The notes under the pieces were generated by a model. The model was given only the letters and a program-made list of their open reading frames with translations. It was not told the origin of the DNA and made no database searches. A stretch of 64,000 bases of DNA from assembly GCA_023333565.1 (NCBI GenBank), contig JAJKFH010003653.1, forward strand, positions 1 to 64,000, given 5' to 3'. Below, piece after piece: positions 12,136 through 24,041 of this stretch. The stretch is from Puffinus mauretanicus. Taxonomy: Eukaryota > Chordata > Aves > Procellariiformes > Procellariidae. Numbering within the stretch: the stretch's first letter is position 1; each line of letters starts with the position of its first letter. A program made the position numbers and the translations under genes.

Positions 12136-15100
12136 CGTATTGCGCACAGAGCCCGGGCTGGGAGAAAGCGGCCAGGACACCAAGGTTGCTGTAATCTTGA
12201 AGAACAGGGCGCTGCAAGGGGAATTTTTATTACCTGCTGTCTCGCTCTGCTCCGGCCGGGGCTGCCCACAGAGTCACCGGGGAGAAATTCAAATACCGAG
12301 AGCAAATAACCCGGCCTCGCTGCGGCTTTTTAGGATTTTTTTTTGGTGCTGCGCTGGTGCTGCATTGCTGGGTTTGGGCTCAGAGATACGGGAAGGGGAA
12401 TTTCTGGACTCGCCTCATCCCACTGTGCTTCCTGGGATGGAGCTGATGCTGGCGGCAGGGTGACCGGCACTGGGGACGTGCACAGCAGATGCTGTGAGGC
12501 AGGATCCGACCTCTCCAGCCCGCACAACCCAGCGTGAGCCTCGCACGAGGTAGCCCCGGCACCAGGCTGTGCCACGCCGAGGTGCCAGCCCAAGACGGAG
12601 ACGTGGGGTGAGGTGACGGTGGGGACCCACATCTCCTCCCCATCCCCTGCACCACGTGGGATCGCGTGGTCCCGGAGCAGGATGCAGCCCACACGCCTGT
12701 CCCGGCGTGTCCCAGCACACGCGTGTGCAGCAGGAGGGCTCGGTTCCGCTGGAAAACTCATCCCCTTTCCCGGGGGGGGGAAAGGCTGGATTAGACCCCC
12801 CCAGCCCGGGGCCAAGGGAGCGGGCTGGAGTGCAGCACGGGGCGCAGGGACAGCCGGGTCCTTTTCTTGGCTGGCCTTACCACGGCTGGGGACGCGTGTC
12901 ACTGCCGGGCCGGGGACGGGCACACGCTGCCCGCACACAGCTCTGGCAGTGCCAGCCCCAGCCACGTGGGCTGGAGAGGAGGAGTTGGGCAGATGGGTAT
13001 CGCAAAGCACCGAGCGCCTCATCACCTCCTTTTTCCAGCCCATGTCCTGCAAAGGGACAATTAGAAGGTCTTCCCTGGCTGTGACACATGGCGTGGGGAC
13101 ACCCAGAGCCGCCCTGTCCGGTTTGGGAGGGTGATGTTCCCCCGACACCCCCACCCACTGCCAACACCCGCTCCAGGCTCGCTGTCCTGCTCGCACGGGT
13201 GGCCCTGCTCCTGCCCTGCCTGTGACAGCAGGCTGGTGGCAGCCGCGTCCCCCGGCCCCTCCGGCCCTGCCGGTGCGGCTGGAAAGGCAATTCCCACCGG
13301 GACAACGCAAGCCCCGGGCACGGGTGGACGAGGTGCAGGCGGCACCTCTATCCGGATGGAGCCAGGGGTGCTGGTGGGTGCTGTCGGTGCACAGCCCCAA
13401 GGGTGCGCTGGGCTCAGCTGGGCTCCACGTCCCTTCCCGATGCCCAGCCACCTCCTGGCACCCCTTTACCCCAGGCAGGGTGGCCGGCTGAACCAGCCCT
13501 GATGTTTCAGACACCCCCCGAGCTCCAGCGTGACCTGGAGCCACAGCTCAGGGTGCTCCCACCTGCTAAATACCCTCTCCATCCGTATTCCAGCTTGAAA
13601 TAATTATCCGGCGCTCACACAGCTGCTCCTGCTTAAACGGACCTCTTCATCCTTCCCGACGGATCTGCCCGGCGTGGTGACGCAGAAGCCCCAGGAAAGC
13701 CTGGCTGAGGGCACGGCTGCGCTGGGGGAGACCCAGGCCACGCTTGGTCTCCCCTCTCGCCTCATCCCGCAGCCAAGTCCTCCTTGGAACTGGCCCCGAG
13801 AGCGCTGGGCTAGCCCAGCCGTGCACGGCTTATCGAGCTGGACCGGCTCCCGGCCAAGATCAGGCAGGGTCAGGCTCTGCTCCAGGCTGGAAGGGGACCC
13901 CCTTTCCGTGCATCCTGGACCTGGCTCCCCCCCCAGCCCGATGCTCTCCCCAGCCCGGGTGCTCCCCCTGCACTGGTAACACCTCCTTTCACCCCGTTAA
14001 TCCATCGAGACACAGCGGAGCGGCTGTCGGGCAGCGGCACGGGTTGCAAATGGGCAGGCGAGCAGCCGGCGCGGGGGACGATGGTGGGTTTTCATGGGTG
14101 TCTCAGCATCCTCCTCCTCCACAGGAGCGGTGATGGAGCCAACCCGGCCGGGCAGCCGGCGCGGGGAGCAAACGGTGAGGTTTGCACGTCCCACGGCGCG
14201 GGGCACGGCGGGGCTTTTTCCCTTTCCATAAGACAGGCAGCAGGAGGCAGGAGGAGGGTCAGGATGCCGGGAGAGCCCGGCACCGTTTCCCTTCTAGGCA
14301 GATGTGCCACATCTGGAAAGCACTGGCAAAGCTGGACTTGGATCCGAGTCCTGTTACGGGCGTGCTCAGACTCTGGGGCAGCCGATGCCGGGGCGCAGCC
14401 TGCGCTCTGCTCGCCGAGGGACGTCCCGGCACGGGGTGCAGGAGCCGGCGTGCAAAGGGACGGGCTCGGCAGCGACCGGGCTCCTTTCAGGAGGCTGCAG
14501 GGAGGAGCAGGCTCCTGCTGACGGCTCCACCAAGGAGCAAACCTTGTGCAGAGGATTAAGCTTTATCCCAAAGCAGCCCGGAGGCAAACGCAAGCAGCTG
14601 CCGACCTGCAGTTAGAGCAGAGAGAAAAAACCAACCCAACCCAACACCTTTGATCCCGCAGCCCTCGATGGCACGAACCGGTGGCTAGGGGAAGCCCTGC
14701 GGCCACCTCGGCAGCTTGCCGGGCTCCCCAGCCCCACGCGGGGCCGGTGGTGCCTTTGCTGAGGTTTGGGGGACCAGGGGAGCACCCCCGAGAAGATAGG
14801 AGGAAAGGGAACGAGGCAGCAGCCGCTGATGGGGCTAATGAGAGGGTGGATTTCCTCAATTATAGGATAACGCCAGTAATCCCGGCTTTCGAAGGTTTAG
14901 GCGAGTGACAACTGCTGCGGGATGAGCCTGCCTTCCCCCCACCCACGCCACGGCCGAGGAGCCTGGCGCTTTCGCTGTGCCGTGAATCGGGGAGCGGAGC
15001 AGCTCCCCGCCTGCCTGCAAACACAAGCCCCGGCACCCAAACGCCCTGCAGCACCCTCTCCTCCCCTTGGCATCGGCTAAAAACCACCAACTGCCCCGGG

Positions 15101-15779
15101 GGAGAGGGACCCCCCCAGCCCAGCCGGCACGCTCGAGCCGGCAGCGTCTGCCGTCACCTCTCCCGGAGGCAGGAGCCGGCTCTTCCCGGCTGCCGGTGGG
15201 TTCTGCACTTACCTGGGGCTGTGGGGAGCTGCTGGGCTGCCAGGGGATGGCTGTGCTGGCAGGGAAGAGGAGCAAGCCCTGGGAGCCGGGTGCATCCCGG
15301 TTTATCCAGGAGTCACTGCGCTGTGGGGGGGAATTTCCTTTATTCTGGCCAAAAAGACGCCGTCCCTATCGCTGGGGGAGCGGGACGGCAGCGAGGGGCA
15401 CTCGTGGAGCCAGGCCAGAGGCGCTGCTCTGCTCTCGGGGTATCTGGTTTCTTCTGCAGGGCAGGTTTCACGCAGGTGGGGAGAAACCCTATTTGAAACC
15501 TTGTTTTCCCCCACTGCCAGCCCCCCTGGTCCCCCCCCAAAAGCCCTGAACATCTCTTTTATTCTGCCCATCCCAAAGAGCGAAGAAAGAGATGCTTGCA
15601 GGTAAGAAACTGGAGGGATGGCCAAGAGATGGGGCTCAGTTTTGGCATGGGATAAACCACGTTCATCCAGCCCGGAGCCGGCTGGAAAACAAGAGCTCGT
15701 CCCCGCAGTCTCTCCTGGCTCACCTGCGCAGCCCGGGATGGCCTGGGGGCGGACGGGTTGAGGTTGGACGTAAGGCAGC

Positions 15780-15875
15780 CTGCCTGGATAAAACAAATCA
15801 TCAACTAAATAACTACCGGGCAATTATTGCTATTAGCAATGCCAACCCTCTCCGATTCCCTGGGCATTAATGGGA
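15780..15875. promoter_or_regulatory. Candidate enhancer island E with 15-bp palindrome
   Basis: Contains AAATCATCAACTAAATAAC, the perfect odd palindrome ATTGCTATTAGCAAT at 15826-15840 directly after CAATT, and GGGCATTAATGGGAGG. Dyad symmetry of this length in a non-repetitive island suggests a dimeric transcription-factor site (inference). Confidence 0.38.
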
Positions 15876-16439
15876 GGTGGAGGGTAGCCAGCCCCTCCCA
15901 GGGTTAGGTCACCCGTGACGTGGGACGGTGGTGAGGATGTGCTTACTCACGTCGCCCTGCGCCCTCCGTCACGGGCAGCCCGGCAGCACCCGCCGAGCAC
16001 GAGCCGGAATAGCAGCATCCAGCCCCAAATGAGCAGGTTGGGTTCAAAGGCTGCCTGCTTCGGGAGGGCACGTTACAAAACCCTCGAGCTGCTTGCGGGT
16101 AGGAGCAACCCCGAAGCTGCGGAGAAGGACGGACGTGCTCCGCAGTCCCTCGCAGGTGGTTGTCACCACAGGGAAGGGCTGCACCCCTCCTGCCTTCCAC
16201 CAGCCGCAATTAGGGGGTTTTTTTTTTTTTTTAGCCTTCCTGGCAGCGCTGCTCGTGATCTCGACTAAAACACCCCCGGGCAGACCATCATCCTTTCAGG
16301 GACCGATTCCTCCTGAGCCCCATTGCGGCGGCGAGAAAACCCCTCTGCAAAGGGGGGGGATTCCACCCTGGATGCTCAGCCTTCGCCATCGGAGTACGCA
16401 GGGACGGTCCAGGGCTGCAGAGGAGGAGGAGCAGGGGAA

Positions 16440-16650
16440 GAAACTGGCTTAACTCGTTACACGGGTGATATTTGAAAAGGGTGGTTAGTAAGTGGCATGT
16501 TAACATTATGTCCAGTCTTTAAGGAATGCATCCAGGATTCATTAGGGGAGCAGTAGTTAGGTGAGTCACACCGCGGACATGCGGATTTAACCGGGATTTC
16601 AAGCCCAAGCGACCTGTAATTGCATATTAGTAGAGGGATGCTTAAAGTAA
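16440..16650. promoter_or_regulatory. Candidate enhancer island F
   Basis: Balanced-composition island of about 210 bp. It contains GGTTAGTAAGTGGC, TGTTAACATTATG (a GTTAAC dyad), GGAATGCATCC (a TEAD-like GGAATG), a TGAGTCAC AP-1-like word, TGTAATTGCATATTAG (POU/homeodomain-like) and AAAGTAATCG. No coding or repeat features were seen. Confidence 0.35.
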
Positions 16651-17364
16651 TCGGCTGTTCCAGCCACGCCGGCCCGGTGGCTACGGGGGGGGGAAGGGAG
16701 GAGGGCTGGAGGGGTGTCGTGCATCCAGCCCCTCCTTGGATTACAAGGTAAAAATATAGGCCAGGCAAACACCCCGGGGAACGCGCTGCTTGGTGGCTTT
16801 TCCTTTGAAGGCAGGGTGACACTGCTCTTGCTGAAGCTGGGGTTTGATAGCGGCAAGATAAGGAGGGTAAATATGCCGTGGTGGCAGGAAAGGGCAACGA
16901 TCAACCCCGCCGGTGCCGTCGGCTGAGCCCCGAAGAGCTGGCCCCGCGCAGAGCTACCCCGAAGAGAGACGTCCCCATCCCTCATCAAAGAGAAACCTCC
17001 TGGCCAGGACGGAGAGGTGGCAACTCTCCATCCTCAAATTATGACACCCTGGAAAAACGAAGTGAGCTCTTAGGAGTGAAAATGCATGTTCTCGCTTGTA
17101 CGGGGTGAGAGATAACATATTACGCATCGTCCTGCGCCTCCCCTGGCACCGCTCCAGCCTAATGCCTCTCTCCAAAACCACGGTCCCACCTACAAGTTCT
17201 CTTCTCTCCTCGAAATGCCATTGTTTCCCCTCGGCATCGCCAAAGGGTCGTGCAGTGGGTTGGGGTAGGGGGGGGTGCAAGGACACCCCGTCTCCGGTGC
17301 ATCTCACGGCTCGGCTGTGCAACAGCTCAAGGCTGCCGATGGATCTTTTTTTCCTTCTTTCCTA

Positions 17365-17475
17365 AGAAAACATGACGTTGCGACAGCTGTCAGTCATTCT
17401 CCTTATTAACTCGGGATGCCAGCAGATGATTTCAATCGAATTTGTCAGAGCCATCAAGTTGCTACAAGCTGGAAT
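17365..17475. promoter_or_regulatory. Candidate enhancer island G with E-box dyad
   Basis: Contains the palindrome GACAGCTGTC at 17382-17391, which combines an E-box CAGCTG with TGACAG-type TALE half-sites, then CAGTCATTCTCC and a dense stretch ending GATGATTTCAATCG. An ATG-initiated frame runs from 17372 into the following GC-rich block, but its composition shows no protein family and it is treated as chance. Confidence 0.33.
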
Positions 17476-19189
17476 GGGTGACCGGGCACTGGGATCCACC
17501 CAGACGAGGGAGCAGCAGAACGACCGCAGCTTCCAGCCCAAGCCGCAGCCGGGCGCTCGGCACACCCGCGGCTCTCACCGGCTACGGCTCCCTCCACCAA
17601 AGCCGGAGCTGCAAGAAGAGAAGGAGCAGGGAAGAGCAGGCGCCTCGGAGCCGGCCTGGGCTTTCGCAGAAGCGCGTGGGGGTTTCGGGGAGCCGGACTG
17701 CTGTCCTGGGTGGAGCGGCACGAGCCGATCTCTTCTTGCAACGGCTCGGGAGGGAAGGGAACGCCTGAGCTTCCGATTTGAGGCTGGATGCAAGAAGTCA
17801 GAGGTGGGGGAAGGTGGTTGACCCAGGGGATTCGTGGAGCTGCCTCCCTGCCGCTAGCCAGAAGGTCTGCAGCGAACTGCACTCGGAGCTGAACAGTGCA
17901 AATGCCCCGTGCACAGGACAAAAAAAAAAAAAAAAGCCTTTTAACACTCCTCCGCCTCCAAACCAGCTCTCACACAAGCTGCAATCCTATTTGTCATACA
18001 AGAGCCTAAACCAGAACCTCCAGCAGACAGGGCCAGAAGATAAGATAGGAGGGTTCAATGACAGAGCACAAGTTCCACGCCGCACGTTTCTCACTATCAG
18101 CCTTCACCCCGCCAAGGCTCAGCCGCTCCTCGGCCTCGGGACCGTGGCAAAGGGGACCGAATTTGTGCCATCCTCCGGCAGCTCAGCTCCGTCCCAACCC
18201 TGCTGCCACGGCCCCGCCGGGAGCAAACTGCCCTCCCGGTACGTCCATATCAATGAAGCATTTGTCTCGTGCTTGGCACCGGGCGTCAGAGCACAAGGGT
18301 CCGTGTGCTGGATCGCCTAAACACAGCTATAAATGGAAAGAGGAGCCGCACAGACAGACTGTTCTCTCATTCTGCATGATCTCAAATAGCAGAGTTAACA
18401 CCCGCGCTGCCCGAGCGGCTACCGAGGAGGAGGGCAGCCGGGTAGAAACGCTGGCGTACTACGAGAGAAAAATTAGAGAGGCTGAGATGCAATTTGAATG
18501 CCACGCTGGGTCTAGCTACCCGCCTGCGGATTGATGGTGCCACCCTCGGCATTGAGCCGACAGATTAAGGACAGCCGAAAGCAGGAAGGTTGGAGCAAGA
18601 TGTTTCTTGCATTCTGGAGATTCAAGACAAATTCATCCCGTTTCAGTGATTTTGGAGCTCGGCCAGATGTCCTTCCAGGAGAAAAAGCTGCCGTGGGCAG
18701 GTCTGCAGATGTAAACCCTGCATCGCAAGCCCTGGAAATGATCTGGCTGATACAACACTGAGTATTTTTGGACGTATCAAGGCATCGCTCACCCACCAGC
18801 CCTTTGCAGAGGTGCTGCAGGGCACACGCGCGGCCGTGCTCGCGCGCAGACTGCAGCGTGGGCTTCTCCGCTCCCGGCTTCAGTCATCGGAGCTGGGCAC
18901 CGCCAGCATAACCCAGACCAGTCTGCCACGGGCGTAACACCAGTGGTCTAAAAATAGGGAATCGCTGGGGCAGAGCCACGGCCACCCCAACACGCGCCTT
19001 TCCTAGGAGCAAGGCTCCGGAGCTGAGGCCGAGAGAAGCGCCCGGGCACCCAGCGCACACCAACACACCCATCACTAGAGTCCAAATCTCATCCACCAGA
19101 TACTCGGGCACATCCTGACTTGTCCATCACCCTCTGTTCAAAGAGAAAAATAATGACAGACTACAGGCTGTGAGAAAATATATGGGTGG

Positions 19190-19222
19190 GTTTTGTTTTT
19201 GTTTTTTTTTTTTTTTTATTTG
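19190..19222. repeat. Poly(T) tract
   Basis: A T-rich run of about 30 bases, interrupted only by G, sits at the edge of the region downstream of TENT5B. On the minus strand it reads AATAAA followed by a long A-run. That could be a distal poly(A) signal or simple sequence. It is not used here as a gene end because stronger sites lie nearer the stop codon. Confidence 0.6.
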
Positions 19223-20487
19223 ACAATTAACAAAAGAGGGATCCCAATTTCAGTTGTAAACATTGATAGCTCCTTTCTGATCACAACTAGTGCTTTCCAC
19301 GAACATCCTTTTGTATAGTTTGATCCGCTCCAACAATGACAAGCCGTCTCTGTCAGGGCTTTTGCTGTCTCTGCTCAGGGATACAAATCCAGAGGCAGCT
19401 TATTCACCAGAGCATCAGCCGCCATCGGCAGGACCGACCACTGGCACCGAGAAGACAGCTGACGAACTACGCAGATATTTTAGAGCCACTCCCATACACG
19501 AGACGCTCAGGGGAGGCAGGAGCTTCGTGCTCCCGCATACCAGCAAAAGGCGAGCATCCCATCTCGCTGCCAACAGGTCTAGAGAGAAATCAGCCCCGCA
19601 AGAGCAGGGTCCTACTGGAGCAGGGACACGGTCTCACATGGTGCCAGCCCAGCAAGAACAGCCCAGGCGTGTTGTCAGAGGGAAGCTTGGCCCTGGACTG
19701 TAAAAATCTGGAGATGCAGAGTCAGCAAGTTTGTCCCAAATTGGGCCTGGCATGTTGTCAGTTCCATTATTGCAGTGGAACCAGAACTGCCTGTAGCTTG
19801 ACAAGGGGAAGTGAAACTTCATCTTAGGCTGGAGGGCAGCCAGAGCCGGAGGAGCTCGCACCCAGCTACAGGCAGCCAGCTTCCAGCCATCACACGGGAA
19901 TCTGGCCTGAACATCAGCGGATCCAAGATTTTTTGGGAGATAAACCTTTCAGAGCCTCTCGCCCTCCCCTCTCCAAGAGGAACCACTCCGCAGGTGGGTC
20001 AGCTGCACAAAATAAGCAAGTCTTAATTAATGAAGCAACCTTTTGCTGTTCATGACCATCACCATGAAGCCAGCAGCAGCAGCTCGTCCCCCAAGACGAG
20101 GGACCCGAGGTCACCACCGACACCGAGCAGGCTGCCACCTCGGGCCACCCTCCCCCACCAGCAACTCGAGGAGCCAGCAGGAAAAGGGAAGATGCCCAAC
20201 ACTAAAGAACAGAGTTATAAATAGAAACCTCCCTCAGCCGCCGGAGTGACCTGCCAACAGCTACGCGCTCCCCAGGCTCCGTAGCTGCTTCGGTTTGAGG
20301 GACTAAGCAGCCTGACGTACAAGGAGCATTCGGCCAGGTCCAGAACCAGGATCTAGCTCGCTCCTCGAGGTGACCAGTTGGTTCGGAGCTGGTTCTCAGT
20401 GGGAGCAGGGTCAGCCATCTCAACACCACGCTACTCAGATGGACAAGCAAATAAAAAAAAAAATCCAACAAATTTGAATACACTGTA

Positions 20488-20493
20488 TTTATT
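20488..20493 (-). terminator. TENT5B: Distal poly(A) signal AATAAA for TENT5B
   Basis: Plus-strand TTTATT reads AATAAA (within AATAAATA) on the minus strand. It is followed downstream by GTGTATTC and then a long T-run, a good downstream element. It is the best-supported 3' end of TENT5B. Confidence 0.5.
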
Positions 20494-21318
20494 TGTAACA
20501 GATTCTAAAGAATCTAGTGAGTCTATGTCAAGCCCATCGCATGACAAGTGATACAGGTGTAGGAAAAAAAAAACATTTAAAACAAAATCAAGTGCCATTC
20601 AAGCTACCGGAATCTTCCAATTGCCCCCTCACAGGAGGCAGCACAGTATCACTGCAAGGTCTAGAAAAATTCAGATTCAACCCATTCACAAGAGTCCCAC
20701 CACACACACTCCGTAAATCAAAAGTGCAATCTCAACGTAAATTGCCCTGTCGAGCTGTTGGCTGTAGGGAATCTTTTCGACATCTTAAAGGGAAGGAGGG
20801 AATCTCAGTTTAGTGCGTCTATGTGTCCGGGGGTGGAGGGTAAGCAGCCTGTAAAAAAAGCACGCTACATGTCATCTATGTTCATCTGAAGTTTAAAATG
20901 CAAGAAAAAAAAAATCTTCCCTTGAAGCCATGAAGGTGGCATTCTTAGGATCTCGAAAGCAGCCCTTAAACCGCTTTTACCTTGCACTGGAAAATCTCAA
21001 GCTCCCACCACAGGGATTAGGCTCTGGGCACCGGGGAGTTGCCGGGCTGTGGCAGAGTCCACACGCCAGCCTTGGCCGTGAAGGCAAAGCTGTTCTACGG
21101 GAAGGCAGTTAAAGCTGTAATAACTACATCGTTAGTGACACTTCCTCAGCTCTGACTGGATAGGAAGCAAAGCTGGACCAATTTCAAATTGGTTAGTTCG
21201 TGTTAAGTGCAAGAGCCCCCAAATCACTCCCCTACCCCCCGCCCCTTACGCCCACTCCACATCGCCCCTACCCCAAAAAAGGTAGCAATCTGGCTATACA
21301 CATTCCAAGGATCTAGTC

Positions 21319-21324
21319 TTTATT
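21319..21324 (-). terminator. TENT5B: Proximal poly(A) signal AATAAA for TENT5B
   Basis: Plus-strand TTTATT gives AATAAA on the minus strand. A GU-rich TGTGTATAG lies about 15 bases downstream, where cleavage would be expected. It is a candidate alternative polyadenylation site shortening the 3'UTR to about 1.7 kb. Confidence 0.45.
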
Positions 21325-23021
21325 AGAGCATTCAATCTGCCCAGCTATTACAGTTTTGTCACAAAAACAAAACAAAAAAAAAAACAAGTTAGGAAAGATA
21401 CTCAAGTATGTCAGCCTCGGAGGAAGCACCACGAAAACGTGGTGTTCCCAGAGCAGCATCTCTAGGGAGCGCCTGCTTGCTCGCCCACCTCTCCATCCGT
21501 GCATAGTTAAGTCTGAGATGATGTTTCACGAGAACGGGCATGGCAATCCAGGCACCTCAGTGAAAGACCGCTTGTGCTCTAGACACCCAACAACTTCAAA
21601 GCCACATTTGACTAAGAGAGCCAAACCCTCAAGACACAAGAGGGTTTGTTTAGAGAAGACATACTTTTTCCTAAGGCCAACTGACTTTTGCACAGCCTCC
21701 CCCCCCCAAGCTCCATTTCTAGCTAGAGAATGAATTTCAAATGCTATCAGTGGCTCACACGTGGAATCACGTAGCTGGAAATAGGCTGCTTTTGAAGATA
21801 GGACCTGCCCGAGGGCAGAGGGAAGATCTCCAGCCGTAGGAGGTTAGAGTCTGGAAGAGGTCTGCCTATCTCCTAGAAGGACACAGGCTCCAGCCCCCAT
21901 CACAGCAACGGCTGGAGATAACTGACTAGTGAACTAGTTGGTTTGTGCTTCAAAGGACAAGCCTCATCTTCCCAGATAACCCAGCTGGCCTCTGGCTTTG
22001 TGCATTAAAACCACACTTGCATGCCAAAAAAAAAAAATAAGCAGCATTTCAAATTCCCCTAGAAAATACACGATTAGGTACGGTAGCCTGGGGTAGGCTC
22101 CTGGACAGATCTTCTGCCTCATCGTTTATGTACATGATTACATTTTGGCACTGCAGACTCGGGAGCTTGAGTAAATTCATAGCTAGGTCCCTGCTGCCTT
22201 TTCTCCAGAAAGCTCTGCACAGCATTTTCCACCATGCACTCCCCTCCCCACCCAGTGTCCCCAGTTTTAGGCATTTACACATAGTCATTCAAAGCCCAGC
22301 CCTGTTTATGCAACTCCACTTTGACAGCTATTTGCTACAGCTGGTCCTTCACAGGCAGCAAGCCATGCCAAAAAACCTCAGCAACATGTAACCTGCAACC
22401 CCATTCTTGCTTCAGCGAGGTTACCAGAAATGATCTTACGACCCTCCCCCCCGGCAACAGAAACATTTTCCTCTTTGGACATCCCCACTCAAGCTCTTGG
22501 GATGTCAGCCCCTGCAAAAAAAAAATAAGGTTTACAGTACAGTTGTGTTTATATTGTTACAGGCACTTAAACAGGATTCTTTGGTCCTTCAAAGGAATTA
22601 GCCACTCTGGCTTCTATCTTCAGAAACCACAAGTCTGCACACCCATAACACCTCCCGCACTAAAAAAACCAATTCAGATCCATTTCAGGGCAGTGCAGCT
22701 CTACCTTAGCGTAATTCTACAATCTCCCCTCACACACCCCCACCCTCCCCCATTGCCTCCAGAATTCAACAAGCGATCGAGTCTTCCTGTAAACGTCCAA
22801 GTCATCTAATTTCCATAACACTGCACTTCCCATCACAGTGTACAGCAGACAGGCCTCGTTCCAACAACCCCAGGAACAAGACGCTCAAGCAAGAGTCCAG
22901 GAAGTTTCTTTTTGTTGCAGTTCTAGAAAGGTCTTTTGTTTTTCTTGTCTCCCCCCCCACCCTCCCCACTCCCCAAGGCAAGGAAATACCTTGGAGGACA
23001 GACCCTGAAGTTTGTCCTGGC

Positions 23022-24041
23022 TCAGTTACAGGGAAGCCACGTTGGGTAAGACTGATTGCAAGGCAGGAAGGGCTGCACGTGGGTGACATAGTAGTTGAAG
23101 TTTATTTCACTGACATAAGGAGCTGGCTGGTAGTAGCAGGTAACGTTTGTGACCGTGGGGATGATGTTCTGCTCAGCCAGGACTCTTACAGCCAGCATGG
23201 CAATGAGGTTCAGGGTCTGCCTCCTTTCGTGTCCCATAAGGCAGACTGTGCTCTCATTGACCACCCTGTGGAGGGTCATCAAATAGTCATATCTTTTGCT
23301 CTCCATCCCGACAAAGTGGCTCTGGAGGTAGCACTCCAGCTTCCTCTGCTGCTCACCGATGTCAGAGAAGTCTATGAAAAACCTGGAGCACATGTATCTC
23401 TGTAGTGCCTTCATATCCACTTCCGACTTGGGCTTAAAGCCCCTCACCAAGAGGTTGCAGTATTTCAGAAGCCCCCCACCTCTGATCTCCTCTGGGTTCC
23501 TCGTGGCGATGACCCTGTTCCGGAGATGGTCCATTGCCTCCTCGAAGTCCCCGTACATGCTCTCCCCAGTGACCGTGGGGTGGAAGTTCTCAGCCATGGG
23601 GTTCTCTGAACACTCCCCAAACAGCAGAAGCGAATCCAGGATGATCTGGAAGGAGTCCACGCTGAACTCGAACTGCCGTCTGAGAGAGTCCACGAATTTG
23701 AGTTCCACGTTCTTCCCGCTGTTGTTGGAGAGCGATATGAGGCTCCAGCGGTCGGTTTCGTTGCATACCTTCACAAGCTTCTGCACGTACGCCTCCTTCA
23801 GAGTCATGGGGGTGATCTTGTCTTTGTTGACACCTTCTGGGAGGAAGTCAAGAAGGCAGTCCATGACCACATCTTTAACAAGCTGGAAGACATCTTCGGT
23901 CTTCAGATCTACACCAAAGATGAGATCTAGGTCTTTGTACCCCAAGCCACTGTCTTGATGTAGAACGTGACTAGCTGCTGAGCCATTCAACCTTACGTTA
24001 TGGACTGCGATTCCTTTCTTCTCCAGGCGACTACGGACAAC
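23022..24041 (-). CDS. TENT5B: TENT5B coding exon 2 (catalytic core and C-terminus)
   Basis: Encodes residues 60-398 after an acceptor reading ATATCTCAG at 24042-24050, phase 0. It holds the GS and DLD catalytic motifs, the long conserved block [12 protein letters not shown], the segment [66 protein letters not shown], the helical [20 protein letters not shown], and the terminal SYPTWLPCN with stop TGA at 23022-23024. No frameshift or lost catalytic residue was seen. The frame stays open 5' of the acceptor, but that part is intron. Confidence 0.95.
   Translation of the reverse strand, partial: VVRSRLEKKGIAVHNVRLNGSAASHVLHQDSGLGYKDLDLIFGVDLKTEDVFQLVKDVVMDCLLDFLPEGVNKDKITPMTLKEAYVQKLVKVCNETDRWSLISLSNNSGKNVELKFVDSLRRQFEFSVDSFQIILDSLLLFGECSENPMAENFHPTVTGESMYGDFEEAMDHLRNRVIATRNPEEIRGGGLLKYCNLLVRGFKPKSEVDMKALQRYMCSRFFIDFSDIGEQQRKLECYLQSHFVGMESKRYDYLMTLHRVVNESTVCLMGHERRQTLNLIAMLAVRVLAEQNIIPTVTNVTCYYQPAPYVSEINFNYYVTHVQPFLPCNQSYPTWLPCN

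Larger units (their letters stand above)
1..20469. other. Gene desert downstream of TENT5B with AT-rich islands
   Basis: No open frame here resembles a protein I recognise. The many long open frames are the product of high GC and tandem repeats. The stretch alternates GC-rich filler with AT-rich islands of 50-300 bp rich in TAAT/ATTA, octamer and E-box-like words, which are listed separately where best defined. In human DNA the gene on this side of TENT5B is TRNP1. I looked for its leucine/arginine-rich coiled-coil reading frame and did not find it, so it probably lies left of position 1 or is absent. Smaller islands not listed separately occur near 3385-3480, 5080-5185, 9545-9625 and 14840-14890. 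Confidence 0.6.
20470..23021 (-). other. TENT5B: Inferred TENT5B 3' untranslated region
   Basis: The sequence after the TENT5B stop is AT-richer than its surroundings and has no protein-like frame. It runs to an AATAAATA signal at 20488-20493 whose downstream side is T/GT-rich, giving a 3'UTR of about 2.5 kb. An internal AATAAA at 21319-21324 would give a form of about 1.7 kb. TENT5 family mRNAs often have long 3'UTRs. Its extent is inferred from signals, not from transcripts. Confidence 0.5.

Noticed and set aside
12330..13544. 404-codon minus-strand open frame
   Set aside because: Composition is the Ala/Pro/Gly/Arg mix expected of GC-rich non-coding DNA. Overlapping frames on both strands are similarly long, with no domain or family motif.
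17372..17821. 149-codon ATG-initiated plus-strand frame starting in island G
   Set aside because: The first 35 codons come from a candidate regulatory island and the rest from GC-rich filler; no family similarity and no splice or poly(A) context.
1..22000. TRNP1, expected next to TENT5B by human synteny
   Set aside because: No frame shows its Leu/Arg-rich coiled-coil region. It may lie left of the window.
23079..23958. Plus-strand open frames opposite TENT5B and similar frames opposite SLC9A1 exons
   Set aside because: These are antisense shadows of the real exons; the minus-strand protein matches and splice sites explain the sequence.
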